The position numbers and the translations under genes are program-made. This document shows, piece after piece, positions 11,514-23,550 of a DNA stretch of 64,000 nt. The stretch lies in NCBI GenBank assembly GCA_037447655.1, contig JBBHKE010001262.1, positions 1 through 64,000 of the forward strand, written 5' to 3'. The notes under the pieces are model-generated. The model worked only from the letters and a program-made list of their open reading frames with translations, was not told the DNA's origin and searched no databases. Position 1 is the stretch's first letter. Each line of letters starts with the position of its first letter. Source of the DNA: Zygnema cylindricum (Eukaryota; Streptophyta; Zygnematophyceae; Zygnematales; Zygnemataceae).

Positions 11514-12131
11514 GTACCGCCATACTTCTTGTACGACCATAGTATAGCATGGCTGCTCCGCTGATGCTTGTCAGTTCCTGAGCTTTAATTGCTCCCTCTG
11601 TAATATCCGTTGTTCAATCTTAGCTTGCCATGTCTTGTCCGCTGACATTTTCTTGCAAACCGCCAAATGTCTTCTTCGGAATTCTGGCTCCTCTGCGAGC
11701 CGTCAATCGTGAACAACATTTAATTTCGTCCATTAAACTCCGATGTTGTTTTGTTTATTTCGTGTCGTCCTGCACGTTTTCTGTTCATTTTGTCTTGTAA
11801 TATGTTAAATGAAGTATGCCGCTGTGTTTTGTGATAAATAAAAATAAAACCAAATATGTGGATCGATTCATCAAGACCTAACAAATAGGGCTGAGGGCTA
11901 TGCTGTAGGACAATTATCCGAGTGGTCATACGTTCAAATCCTATCTTTGGCACCTATATTTTGCAAGGGGCTATGTCTCCTACTCCCTATGTCTGTCTCC
12001 TTCTTTGCTTGAGATAGCCATGGCTGCTTGGCAATCCTCAATGACTAATCCTCAATAACTACGACAAGTACGAGGACTGAAGTAAGCTCATAGACCACAA
12101 AAGATAGAATATAAAATACCGTTTTTCAACA

Positions 12132-14265
12132 CTCCCTTTATTTTCTTGTCTATCTTTTGCTTCAACCCACTCTTTTCTTTACAAAATATCAATTTGGCAG
12201 AAGGAACTGGCTTAGTCATTATATCTGCTACTATTTCTCCATCCGGTCTATACTCCAAACTAATTATTTTATTCTCAACCTTCTCTCTAACAAAGCTCAA
12301 ACGAATATCTATATGCTTTGCTTTAAAGTGATGCTTGGGGTTTGCTGCAATTTCAATCGCAGCTTGATTATCACAAAATATCTTTTTCACTCAGTTCATC
12401 ATATATCCAAGTTTCTTGAAAGCAAGGATTTCACCCACATTATTTTTTTCATAGCCAAACAAGAGGCCATATACTCAGCCTCCATGGTGGACTGAGCAAT
12501 CACCTTTTGTTGCTTGCTGCTCTAACAACAAGCCCCATTCCCAACATACAACACATACCCAAAAGTACACCTCTCATCGAAGCATCCCTATAATTGACAT
12601 CACTTTAAGTGGTGATGTCAGTATTATCCCCTCCCGAATGCAACCACATCCCCTCCCGAATGCAACCACAGATATCTCGTTTTTCTTATCAAGTATGGCA
12701 TGACCCTTTTGGCCGCTTCCCAATATTTCTTGCTATGATCATTTCTTTCAATTTGTCTAGATGCACATGTCCCAATTTTTTTATGCCACATCATTAAGTC
12801 ACTTACACGGGCATAGTAAACTCCCGTCATTCTATTACTCAAATTAAGCTGAAACATTCCTTGGCTTCCCTTTTCAGCTCTGAAATACACTTCATTCTCA
12901 TACCTAGCATTAAAGATTACTTTCTTAGTACTAGTCTCAAAACCCTTATCATCTAAGACAGACGTAGAGATAAGATTCTTATTCAACTCTGGGATAAAAA
13001 AACATTAGAGAAAGTGACTATGGATGTCTTACCATCATTTTAGACTCTCAGATCCATAGATCCCACTAAATTAGTGGTTACTATTTTGCCATCCCCATAC
13101 TCTATCGCTACAGTAGGGATCTTTCTCATTTCGGTAAACAAAGGTTTTTCACTACACATATGCATAGAGGCTTTTTAATCAATAATCCATCATTCTTCAA
13201 GAGCTTCTCTTACTCCACTGAAAGCACACTTTTGCCTCCTTGGAATCTTCGGCTTACTTTTCACCTCCAGCTCCTCATTGAGGAGAAGTTCTCCATCGTC
13301 CTCATCGAAATCCTCTCCCATGAATTCAGTTGCCACAAATGCCTTTTTTTTTCCCGCGGCTGATTTTCGAGTTTGCCCCTCCATCAATCTCAACTCTTTC
13401 AATATAGTACACTCGCCCATGTAATGTCCCGGCTTCTTACAAAAGTGATAGAGCCCATTCGGAGGCCTCGTTCTAGATCGGTCCGATTGGTTTCCTCTTC
13501 CTCCTCCACCAAAGTTTCAATAAGGTTTCTTGGAATCCTTATCCCCCTTGTTAGTTCCAGCATCGAATGCTTGAACACTCTTTCCTCCTCTCTGAAACTG
13601 AATTGTGCTTTCCCGAACGAAAATCATCCCCACAACGGTTTTCAAGATCCATCCATGATCTAGAAAATCTTGAACCTTGTTAACAATACTTTTATAATCA
13701 TATGAGAGTTTAATTAACAAAGTATTCACCTTCTCTTTCTCAGTCTCCCTTTTTCTTGCACTCTCCAACTCCATAAATATCCCTGCCAAGTCATTTTAAA
13801 AGTCTAACATCTTTCCCCTTTTGTACACATATGCTTGTAACTTCTGATTTGCCACCTTTTACTGTTGAATCGTACCACTCTTGTAAATATTGATAAGAGC
13901 CTTTCACAACTCGTCTGCCCTGTCCACGGTGTCGTTGAAATCCCAAATTTCAGTATCATTTCCTTCAGTTTTTTGAACATCCACTTCTGGAACCGATCTA
14001 GTAGCCAGCGGTGTGAGTTTCTCCTTCCCTTTGTCCAACACGATGCTTTTTCCAACATCCTCTCCCACCTCTGCCTTCGCATATCCTCCCATGAATCGAG
14101 ATCCTCCAAACCCTGGTGGATTCCCCAATTTTGCAATTCGTCGACGCACAAGACAACACAGAATGCCCCATAGCCATTTTTAAATCAATGCACCCCTCAT
14201 CATGGTTCAAGTATATAAACTATCTTCCATTGAAAATTAGTACCCTAGAGGGTGGGCTTATAACG
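12132..14265 (-). pseudogene. E1 gag-pol remnant with integrase/RT deletion
   Basis: From the 5' side (right): gag (14265-13520), zinc-knuckle/protease linker (about 13420-13000), then GAG-pre-integrase LMMWHKKIG (about 12790). At about 12745-12755 this fuses directly to the end of RT, KYWEAAKRVMPYLI. RNase H follows (12560-12132; DNQAAIEIAANPKHHFKAKH, then the AD-MTKP motif). Integrase core, linker and RT palm are missing. Frameshifts and stops occur throughout. A 21-bp direct duplication lies near 12630-12675. The gag start region lies against the 5' LTR end at 14266. Confidence 0.85.
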
Positions 14266-15266
14266 TGTTTTTGTATGACCTCCATTGGTCCACAAAATGT
14301 CGAGCTTATATGAAGCCTCTAGGATAATGTTTGCACTTTTGACTTTAGCAATGAATAAGTGCCACCTTGGCACGCCAAAAACTCTGACTGACTTCTTCTC
14401 TGTGTTGGTGAGACTCCTGCGGGTGTGCAAGAAAAAGAATCATTGAAATTGCTCACTTGAGCATTAAGTTATAGCTGGCCAAAGGTGGCCTATAAATACA
14501 GATGCACTCTGGGAGAGAGGCGTCTACCTAATTTTTTCCTAAGTGGTAATCCCTCTCTGTGAACCTAATACTAGTATACCTTAGCCAATCAAAAGATTGT
14601 AAGGTGCAAAAAGGTATGCTGTACTTCTTGTACGACAATAGTACGCCAAGGCCGCTCCGCTAACACGTGTCAGTTTTTGAGTCGTATTTGCTCCCTTAGT
14701 AATATCCACTGTCCAATCTTAGCTTGCCATGTGTCGTTTGCCGACATTTGTTTGCAAACCGCCAAATGTCTTCTTCGAAATTCCGGCTCCTTTGCGAGCC
14801 GTCGATAGTGAACAACATTTAATGTTGTCCATTGAAATTTGATATTGTTTTGTCTATTTCGTGCGGTATATTATTTTGTGCGGTCCATTATTTCGTGCGG
14901 TCTATTATTTCGTGCGGTCCTGCACGTTTTATGTTCACTTAGTCCTGTAATATGTTAAATATAGTATGCCTTTGTGATTTGTGATAACTATAAATCAAAC
15001 CATATATGTGCATGGATTCATCAAGACCTAACAGTTAGGGCGGACGGCTATGCCGTACGACAGTTATTTGAGAGGTCATAGGTTCAAACCGTATTTTTGG
15101 CACCCATATTATACAAGGGCTATGTCTCCTAACCCTTATGTTTGTCTCTTTGTCTACATGAGACACCCATGGCTTCCTGCTTGTCCCAAGTGACTACAAC
15201 AAGTATAAGGAATGTAGTAAGCTCATAGACAACAAGAGATAGATTATAAAATACCCCTTTTCAACA
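14266..15266 (-). repeat. E1 5' LTR
   Basis: Starts TGTTTTTGTATGACC and ends CCTTTTCAACA, followed by the TSD copy CTATT. About 1,001 bp. The primer-binding region just left of it reads GTTATAAGCCCACC on the minus strand, decayed from GTTATGGGCCCACC. Confidence 0.85.
15025..15098 (+). promoter_or_regulatory. tRNA-like Pol III module in E1 5' LTR (antisense to element)
   Basis: CCTAACAGTTAGGGCGGACG, then a B-box-like GGTTCAAACCG at 15081-15091 and a T5 run at 15094-15098. The E1 3' LTR has a counterpart at about 11874-11962 (GTTCAAATCC, then TTTT at 11959-11962). The A-box is weaker here than in E4 or E9. Confidence 0.55.
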
Positions 15267-15796
15267 CTATTGTGGCCGTTCGATCAAAATCGACATTCAT
15301 CTCTAGCCGTCAAAAATAGATGCGCGGTTTTTGTTTCACCGTCGAAACAAATGCGTGGTATTTGTTTTACGAAATACCGTAAGCCGTACTATACTCTAAT
15401 TCTGTTTATGTGCCAAAAGTCCATTCGCGCCGTTAAATGAATTTATCTGCGTGTACCACTTTAAATATTAATCAAACCCTATATACCTCAACAGTGGTCC
15501 TAGATTTAAAGACAAAGCTAACGACTACTGTTGACTTTGTTTGACGATGGGTACCACGATCAAATCCTTGATCCGTCAAGTAGCTTTTGGTAGACTTACC
15601 AGAAAATACTGCCTATCTCCCTTTGTGGACAACATAGGAAGCCATGGCTCTAGCTCCCTCTCTAACATTCAGTGACTGCAACAAGTGTGGGAGTTAAAGA
15701 GAGGAGTTAGAGGCAGACAGCCTGTGCTTTTTTTTTTGCATTTTATTTTACATGTTGAGACCTAGAATAGTCTAAAAAAACCATTTCATTTCTACA
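15267..15796 (-). repeat. solo LTR of family B, right part
   Basis: Continues the LTR interrupted at 11043 (CGATCTCGACAC on the left; GGCCGTTCGATCAAAATCG here, contiguous in the uninterrupted copy at 16107-17145). Ends CATTTCTACA at 15796. Contains its own tRNA-like stretch with CGATCAAATCC at 15557-15567 and TTTT at 15585-15588. Confidence 0.8.
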
Positions 15797-16106
15797 AAAC
15801 CCAAAGAAAAAACGTGAAAAAGAAGTGCGAAGGTCCAACATCTGTGGGATCGGAACAAATATAGGTCTAAAGGAGGTGGAGGGCGTCTTGTACTATAATC
15901 TACACAGCCATGGGGATCCGCGTGTATAACCTTGGACGGGGGGGTCCCAAATCATATGCTCTTAGCATGTCTAATTCGCGTAAAAATGCCCAATTTTTGC
16001 TTTTAGGATCGGACGGGAGTGCGCTGGAAAGAAGGGTAGTAGAGGATGGGCCGCCCGGGGCCAAGAATCTTTGACTGCTCTTTGTATGCCAGGCGAAACC
16101 AGCACC
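15797..16106. other. spacer between solo LTR B and element E2
   Basis: About 310 bp with a G-run near 15938-15944 and a GC-rich stretch near 16048. No coding or repeat feature recognised. It ends with GCACC (16102-16106), the left target-site copy of E2. Confidence 0.6.
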
Positions 16107-17145
16107 TGCAATTGTGAGACCTCCATAGGTCTTAGAATGGGCAACTCACAAACAACCCCTAAGATAACATTGTCCCCTTTGTTTTTCAACAAAAATAACA
16201 GCCACCCTAGCAGACAAAAACTCCGATCACCTTCACCCTTGTGAAGCAAGACTCCCCTAAGTCGATTGCAAAAATAATCTCTTAATTTGCTCCCATGAGT
16301 AGTTAGTTATGGTGGGTCAAAGTTGACTTTTTGTATAGAAGCTCTCTCAAAGAGAGGGTCCTATCTACCAAAGTTGTCTAAGTCCTATCTCTCTCTATAA
16401 CTCTATCTACTGATGGAAGGCACCAATCACAATATCGTGTCATACAGAAAGGTACAGGTGCTGGTGTACTTTCTGTACGGACATTTTACGAGATGGCCAG
16501 AAAGTCGACATATGTCATATCTGGATTCGTTTTGTAATTCTCGAAGATGCTGCAATCGAATTTGGTTGTGCCACGTGTCATTCGATGTGGCGATGAGCGC
16601 AAACCGCCAAAATCCTATTCCGCGATCTCGACTTTGTTCGCGGACGTCTGATCGAAACCGGGTTTCAATCTTAGCCGTCATAAATACCTGCGCGGTATTT
16701 ATTTCACACTTGAAACAAATGCGAGATATTCTTTTCGAGATATTCCGTATCCTGTACAATACAAACTTTATCTATGTCATAATATTTTGTTAAATGAAAT
16801 AGTCTACGTGTAAACATTTACATAATTATCAAACCTTATACTACATAACACAGGTCTTAGACTAATTGGATAAAACTGTCGCCTATCGACGACTTTGACA
16901 GATGTCAAGTACTAGGTTCAAATCCTGGGTTCGTCAAGTACCATTTTGGAAAATCTACCAATCTACTATCTCTCTCCCTCTGGATAGCATAGGTAGGCAT
17001 GGCTCTAGCTCTCTCTCCAACTTTCAGTGATTGCGACAAGTGTGGGAGCTAAAGAGAGGAGTTAGAGGCAGACTGCCTCTGCTTCTTTTGTGCATTTTAT
17101 CTTTTATATAACTTAGAAAATACTAAAAAACCTTTAATTTATACA
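16107..17145 (-). repeat. E2 3' LTR (family B)
   Basis: 1,039 bp, bounded by TSD GCACC and, inside, by the complement of the polypurine tract (AACCCCTTCTTTTCT). Contains CACGTG at 16572-16577 and GTAC motifs near 16450-16480. Confidence 0.87.
16853..16947 (+). promoter_or_regulatory. tRNA-like Pol III module in E2 3' LTR (antisense to element)
   Basis: Near-consensus A-box TTAGACTAATTGGATAAAAC (from 16858), canonical B-box GGTTCAAATCC (16915-16925), then a CCA-like TACCA and TTTT at 16944-16947. Copies in both 5' LTRs: 27923-28019 and 29150-29238. In the last, CTAGG and CCTAG flank TTCAAAT as a perfect T-arm stem. Confidence 0.65.
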
Positions 17146-18206
17146 AACCCCTTCTTTTCTAGTCACTTTTATTTTAAGTTTACACTTCTCTCCGCAGAAA
17201 ATTAGTTTAGGGGAATGCAAAGGTTTGGTCATTATATTTGCTACCATTTCAATATCTGGTTTATACTCTAAACTGCTTATCTTGTTTTCTACTTTCTCTC
17301 GAATGAAGCCAAGTCTAATGTCTATATGTTTGACTTTAAAGTGATGTTTAGGATTGGCAGAAATGGCAATGGCTACCTGATTATCACAAAACACCTTTTG
17401 GACACCACTCTTAAGATGACCAAGCTCACCAAGCAAAGACTTGACCCACATTAATTCTTTTACAGCAGAGCAAGATGCCATGTCCTCAGCCTCCATGGTA
17501 GAGTGGGCAATGACCTTTTGCTGCTTGCTGCTCTAGCTGAAAGCCCCTTCACCCACATACAAAACAAACCTAGACGTGCATCTCCTCATAGGAGCATCCC
17601 CATAGCTGGCATCACTCCAAGTGGTGATGTTATTATTGCTCCCACTCAAATGCAACCATAGATCTCTAGTCCCTATGAAATACCTAAAGACGCGCGTAGC
17701 TGCATCCGAATCCTTCTTAGTGGGAGCATTGATACCCCTACTTAGTACTCTTAAAGCTGTGGCTATATCTGGGCGGTTACAATTCATAAAATATATTAGG
17801 CTGCCGACTACTTGCTTATAAGGAATTGTCTACATAAATCTTTTCTCTTCAGGGCCTAACTCATCATCCAAAATTATAACTCCCTCTTTCACACGCCCCT
17901 CACTTCCCTTTTTGCCTGGGGCAAATGTCTCCTCGTAGTCAATTCCCTCTTTCTGGGTAAATCCTTTCGCCAATAATTGAGTCTTATAGCGCTAAATGGT
18001 GTTATCCGGGTTGAGTTTTAGCTTAAATACCCACTTTCACCCAATTGGTTTCTTGGTAATTGAGGCCATCTCCTCATTAATGGGTGTTTTCCACCGGTTT
18101 CTCTCAAGACAAGTCATTTCCTCATTATAAGTTTGAGGTTCATCGGGGTGAGACAGTTTGGTTTCTTTATTGTAAACTTGTCTCTCTTGCAATCTTTTGC
18201 TGCTTC
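17146..18206 (-). pseudogene. E2 pol fragment: RNase H and flanks of a deleted RT
   Basis: RNase H: DNQVAIAISANPKHHFKVKH and the N-MTKP end (17134-17496). TWSDASYGDAPMRR and SLIYFMNCNRPDIATA lie at 17533-17830. The frame then jumps at about 17911-17925 from the end of RT straight to [10 protein letters not shown] of the RT start, so the palm with YVDD is absent. RT N-terminus and linker (SRSSKRLQER-like) follow to 18206, where EC is inserted. Confidence 0.85.
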
Positions 18207-19119
18207 TGTTGAAAAGAGGTAATTAATAGTTCACTTCTCTATTTTAGTTTTACTTTAAAGAAAGAGAGTAAGGATCAAAGGCACGCCATGGCTGTCGCCG
18301 TAATTAGAAAGTGGCAGATTTTTGAACTAGAGGATATTTTACTAAAATGTTGCCTAAGTCAAGATTTGAACCTGGGGCTGTGGACCTCTATATAGTCGTA
18401 CGTCTTAACCACTAAGGCGTTATCGAAACGATACACGTGACTGGTTTCAAAGATATATAAAGATTAACGCAACAACTAATTAAAAGTAGACTAACCAAAA
18501 GGAGCAATCCATGCATGTACGCGAATCTGAACCGTGTAAAATATGTTTTGATCGGACGACCGACATTGTAGCCGCCACGCGAAGTGAGCTTTTGGCGTCA
18601 TTTGGAGATAACGTTACGCGGTGCCACGTGGCGCCACATTATTTGATACCGGAGAAGATGGGAGGAGGAACCATGGCTCCTGATTTGACAGGTGTCACCT
18701 TGTAGACCATGTCGTACAATGGCCGTACATTAAGTACATCTCCTATTGTACCTTCTTGTACTATATAGTGTTCCTATTGGACTAGGGTTTAGTAGTAGGT
18801 AGTCGTGAGTAGGCAGACAAAGAATTAGTGATGTTTAGGTACCTCTCTCTAAGAGAGCTTGTAACTATAAAGGTCATCTTTGACCAGCCATAACTTACTG
18901 CTGAGGGGAGCAAATTCAGTGATTTTTTTGCGTTTGACTCAAGGGAGTCTTGTCCTCACAGGGATGAGGTAGTCTTGTCCTCACAGGGATGAGGGTGGTC
19001 AGAATATTTGTGTGCTAAGGCGGCACTTATTCAGTGGGAAAGTGGAAGGGGCAAATATTATCCAAGAGGCTTTACATAGGCTGCTCATTCTGTGGGTCAA
19101 TAGAGACCACACAAATTCA
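18207..19119 (+). repeat. EC 5' LTR
   Basis: 913 bp. It differs in length from the 3' LTR mainly by a ~25-bp duplication (GTCTTGTCCTCACAGGGATG occurs twice near 18948-18993). TATA-like CTATAAAGG near 18856. The gag start near the LTR end reads ATA where the 3' LTR has ATG. Confidence 0.92.
18343..18430 (-). promoter_or_regulatory. tRNA-like Pol III module in EC 5' LTR (antisense to element)
   Basis: On the minus strand: A-box-like CGCCTTAGTGGTTAAGACG, B-box GGTTCAAATCT (18362-18372) and a T4 run (AAAA at 18343-18346 on the plus strand) in an inverted repeat ATTTTA-C-TAAAAT. The 3' LTR has the same module (B-box 23706-23716, AAAA 23688-23691). Confidence 0.65.
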
Positions 19120-22100
19120 GCTTTTGGGCCCACCCTCTAGGGTGCCTATATTTGATGGATCAGACTTTTTGTATTGGGAAATGATGATGGAGGGAGAACT
19201 ATTTGAGAAGCATCTATAGGGCATAGTGTCTGGACAAATTCGATGCCCACCTCCACCTAGGTTTGGAGGGACACGTTTTTCTGGCACCTCCGCCTCTACA
19301 GTTGGTAGAACAGCTGCCACTATCATCGAGGATGAAGATGAGGAAGGAGAGGAGATTGTCATGGAAGGAGAAAATTGAGGAGTTGCAACTCAAGTGACAC
19401 CATTGCCGAAGGCGATACCGGCAGCAGCACCACCAGCAACGGCGACAAGGGTTCAGACTGAAAGATCAGAGAATGAAAAGTGAAACTACAAAGACAAGGT
19501 TGCTAAGCTCTTAATTCGTAAAAGTGTAGCAAAGGGCATTGCCATACCCCTTATGCATGTCAAGTCTTCATCTCAGATTTAGATATCACTAGTTAACAAA
19601 TATAAGAGTGGATCATTCCAGCAACAACAATTGGCGGAACATAAGATTGTAGCTTATACTTATAAAGGAGGAAGTATGAATAATTATTACAATGATTTAG
19701 GAGCGTTAGTTGGAGAGTTAGAGAGTGCATGTAACTCATGGTCTGAGAGACAAAGAGTGAACCTATTAATGATAAAACTACCTGAAGAGTATGAGAATAT
19801 CATTAACCGATTGTGGGACATAAGAGATAGCAATTGGAATTGGGATGACACAGTGGGAATGATTTTAGTGAAAGAAAGCACCATAGAGCTTAGGAGAGGG
19901 AGTCCAAGTGTTCAAGCATTGTCTGCAGGAGCTGATTGGAGGAAGCGTGATGAGGAGAGAGGGAAATATCCCTATCAAAACTTTGGTGGAAGAGGAAAAA
20001 GAGGTGGCAGATTTGATAGACAGGGGAGAGGAACTTCTCGAGGAGGATTATGTCACTTCTGCAAGAAACCGGGACACTATATGGCAGATTGTGTCAAACT
20101 TGTAGATCTTCGACTGAAAGATGGTCAAATAACCTCAAGGGACGGAGGAAAGAAAAAGGCTTTCCTAACTCACGTTCATGATGAGGAAGTGGAAGAAAAA
20201 ACTGAACTAGAAGAGGAGCTTGAGGAGCTTCTTCTTAATCCGAAAAACACTGAAAAACATGTCGACATTCCACAGAGACAAAAGTGTGCTTTTGGAGGTA
20301 AGAGGGATCCACCTGAGGATGGGTGGATCATAGACTCAGGGGCTTCAATGCATATGTGCAAAGATAAGCGGTGGTTCACTAAACTAAGAAAGATCCCAAC
20401 AGTTGAGATAGAGTACGGAGATGGTAGAGTAGAAACCACAAGTCTTGTTGGAATTGTTTGCTTGAAGGTTCTAGTTGATGGAAATGCCTCAATTGTAACA
20501 CTCGTAGACGTTCTTTACATTCCACAGCTTAGCAAGAACGTAGTCTCAACAGTTGTCCTAGATAAGAAGGAGTTTGAAACAGGAACTAGGAAAGGAATCT
20601 TCACAACAAGCTTTGATAATGAGGTTTATATCATAGCTGAGAAAGGCAGTCAAGGAACGTTCAGAATTGTTTTTTGCAATGAAAAAAGTGTTCTCTACTC
20701 GTGTGCAAGTGAGATGATGCTTTGGCATAAAAGGCTGGGGCATGTGCATCTAGATAGATTAAAGAAAATGAAGAAAAAGGGAATAGTGGAGGGTATTACT
20801 TTTGAGGATGATGAGACCTTTGATGATTGCAGTGGATGTGCCCAAGGGAAGATTCATAGACTTCCATTTCCAAAGGCAACCACATTTAGGAGAGAGAAAG
20901 TATTAGATCTAGTTCACACTGATGTTTGGGGACCTGCTAAGTATGCTTCACATGGGGGTAAGAGATGGATGTTAACCATCACAGATGATTGGTCTAGATA
21001 CACGAAGGTATACTTTCTCAGACATAAGTCAGAGGTATTAAGATGTTTAAAAGAGTATAAAGTATGGAGTGAAAAGCTACATGAAACCTCAATAAAAGAG
21101 ATAAGAAGTGATAATGGGAAAGAATACACCACAAGGGAATTTGAAGAATATCTTAAAGAAGAAGGAATTCATCATGAGAAAAGTGTTCCCTAAAATCCGG
21201 AACAAAATGGAGTAGCAGAAAGAGTGAATAAAACTTTAGGAGATATGTCCAGAAGTATGTTAAGTGACAAGAGGATAGGGCTGCAGTTTTGGGCTAAGTC
21301 TATGAACTATGCTAATTTCATCAAAAATAGAGTTCTAACTTCAGCAAATAAGGAGGAAACTCCGTATGAGAGGTGGACAGGAAGAAAGCCTGATTTGTGT
21401 AGTTTGAGAGTATTCGTAAGTCAAGTTTATAGTTTGGATTCCGATAAGACTAAATGTAAGTAAGAGGGAAGAGGGAAACCATGATATCTTGTAGGATATG
21501 ATGAGAGCACAAAAGGATACCGAGTGTATGACTTGAAAAAGAGAGATATAATTTTGGTAAAAAACATAGTGGTGATGAATGAAGTGAAGTCCATTGATCC
21601 ATTCAAATATTATACGGAAGTCAAAATCAGATTTGAAACGGATCAGTTTTCTGACTTTGACTTTGAAAATGAAAAGAAGAATGATGGAGAAAAAGGAAAA
21701 TCTGCAAATTTATTAAAGGAAGAGGAAAGGACAATATCCGAGGCAGCGCCACAATACGAAGTGGAAATCGATAAGGATTTTGATGAGACATCGGAATTGG
21801 AAGATAGGGGAGTTGAAAATCTTCCTAAACGAAACCTAATGATGCCTTCCATACTGGCTTCCGATTTTGAATGAGGAAGAAGAAGTAGTAAACGACTTCA
21901 AGAATGACAAGTAAATAACCAACTCACAAAGATGTCTCACCTGAATGAACCTCAGACATACTTAGAGGCCATAAACACCCGAGAAAGTAGCCGGTGGATC
22001 ACAACTATAAATGAAGAAATGGCCTCTATCATGTAAGCCAATACATGGGAGTTGGTAGATTGTCCACCGGATCGAAAACCGATCGGATGTAAGTGGGTTT

Positions 22101-23550
22101 TTAAACTTAAATTAAACCTCGATAATACCATTGAGAGGTACAAAGCTAGGTTAGTTGCAAAAGGTTAAACCCAGAAAGAGGGGATTGGGTACGAAAAACC
22201 TTTGCACTTGTAGTCAGATTTCCTTCTGTTACAATCCTTTTAAGTATAGCCGCAGCCGCAGTTGAGGATATGGAAATACACCAGATGGATATTAAAACGA
22301 CCTTTTTGCACGGAAAGTTAGAAGAAGAAATTAACATGAGGCAACATGAAGGATTGGTGGAAAGTGGGGAAGAAAGCAAGGTTTGTAAATTGATAAAATC
22401 ACTATATCGGCTTAAGCAAACCCCGCGACAATGGAATATAAAGCTAAACGAATTTCTGACCTGTTTGGGGTATATCAGAACTAGTTCAGATCACTCTATA
22501 TATTTATTTGAGGATGAGAATGGAGTGATATTTATTGCTATTTATGTGGATGATTTGTTGGTCTTAAGCAAGTGCTTAGATAAAATTAACAAACTAAAAA
22601 AGGATCTTAGAAGCCGATTTGACATGAAAGATCTCGGCGAAGCAAAGTATATTTTGGGAATTCAGATGGAGAGAGATAGAGGGAATAGAATTATAAGACT
22701 CACTCAAAAAGAAACAATCGATAATATGCTAGAAAAATTTTAGATGGAAAAAGCAAACAAATATACTACTTCTATGGATTTGAAGAAAGTGTTTAAGGGG
22801 AGTGAAGAGAGAAAAATATTGATCATTAATGATGAGATGGATGAGATAAAAAGAAAATTTATGGAAAATATCCCTTATTGGCAGATTGTAGGCAGTTTAA
22901 TTTATTTTATGAACTGTACCCGTCTAGATATAACTGCAGCAGTAGGTGTCTTTAGTAAAAGTCTAAATGAACCAAGATAGAGAGACTGGGAGGCTGCCAA
23001 AAGGGTGATGAGGTATCTGGTGGGAACAAGGGAATTATGGTTGCATTTGGGAGGGGAGCACACAGACATCACCACTTGGAGTGATGCCAGTTATGGAGAT
23101 GTGCCTTTAAGGCGGTGTACGACTAGATATGTGTTGCAATTGGATCCGGTGCATATTGTTGGAGTAGCAAGCAACAAAAAGTAGTTGCTCAGTCCAGTAT
23201 GAAGGCTGAATACATGGCTTTCTGTGCTGCCACTAATGAATTAATGTGGGTTAAATATCTTCTTGAAGAACTTGGGTTCATGAAGTCTAGAACTCAAAAT
23301 GTTTTCTGTGATAATCAAGCTGCTATCTCTATTGCAACCAATCCGAAACATCACTTCAAAGCTAAACATATAGATATTAGACTAAACTTTGTCAGAGAGA
23401 AGGTTGAAAATAAATTTTTTTAACTGGTTCATAAAACTGATAGAGAAAAGATTGCATACATAATAACAAAACTAGTGCCTTCCCCTAAGTTGATTTATTG
23501 CAGAGAAAACTGTGGATTAAAATTAAAAAGTGACTAGGAATTAAGGGGAG
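19120..23550 (+). pseudogene. EC gag-pol, broken
   Basis: Gag starts in the LTR and continues LLGPPSRVPIFDGS. Stops follow near 19219-19580, then one open stretch of 520 codons (19631-21193) holds late gag, a CCHC knuckle CHFCKKPGHYMADC (20051-20092), protease WIIDSGASMHM (about 20323), GAG-pre-integrase WHKRLGHVH and CSGCAQGK, and integrase VHTDVWGPAK and SDNGKEY. After a stop at 21191 come NPEQNGVAERVNKTLGD, another stop near 21461, the linker, RT (SLYRLKQTPRQW; YVDDL at about 22543) and RNase H (TWSDASYGD; DNQAAISIATNPKHHFKAKH). There is a frameshift near 22190 and another near 23130. It encodes the enzymes for reverse transcription and integration but is no longer translatable as one chain. 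Confidence 0.93.

Larger units (their letters stand above)
11044..12131 (-). repeat. E1 3' LTR
   Basis: Reverse-complement LTR starting TGTAATTTTGTGACC and ending TTTCAACA at the polypurine-tract side (ACTCCCTTTATTTTCTTG follows). It carries two private tandem duplications, 11163-11240 and 11409-11513, which explain its extra length compared with the 5' LTR. Confidence 0.85.
11044..15266 (-). mobile_element. copia-type element E1, internally deleted, inserted in solo LTR B
   Basis: Two LTRs (11044-12131 and 14266-15266) flank only 2.1 kb of interior. The target-site duplication is CTATC/CTATT. The interior keeps both ends of a copia gag-pol but lacks integrase and most of RT, so it could only have moved with help from a relative. 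The element lies exactly inside the family-B solo LTR, whose two halves join when it is removed. Confidence 0.85.
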
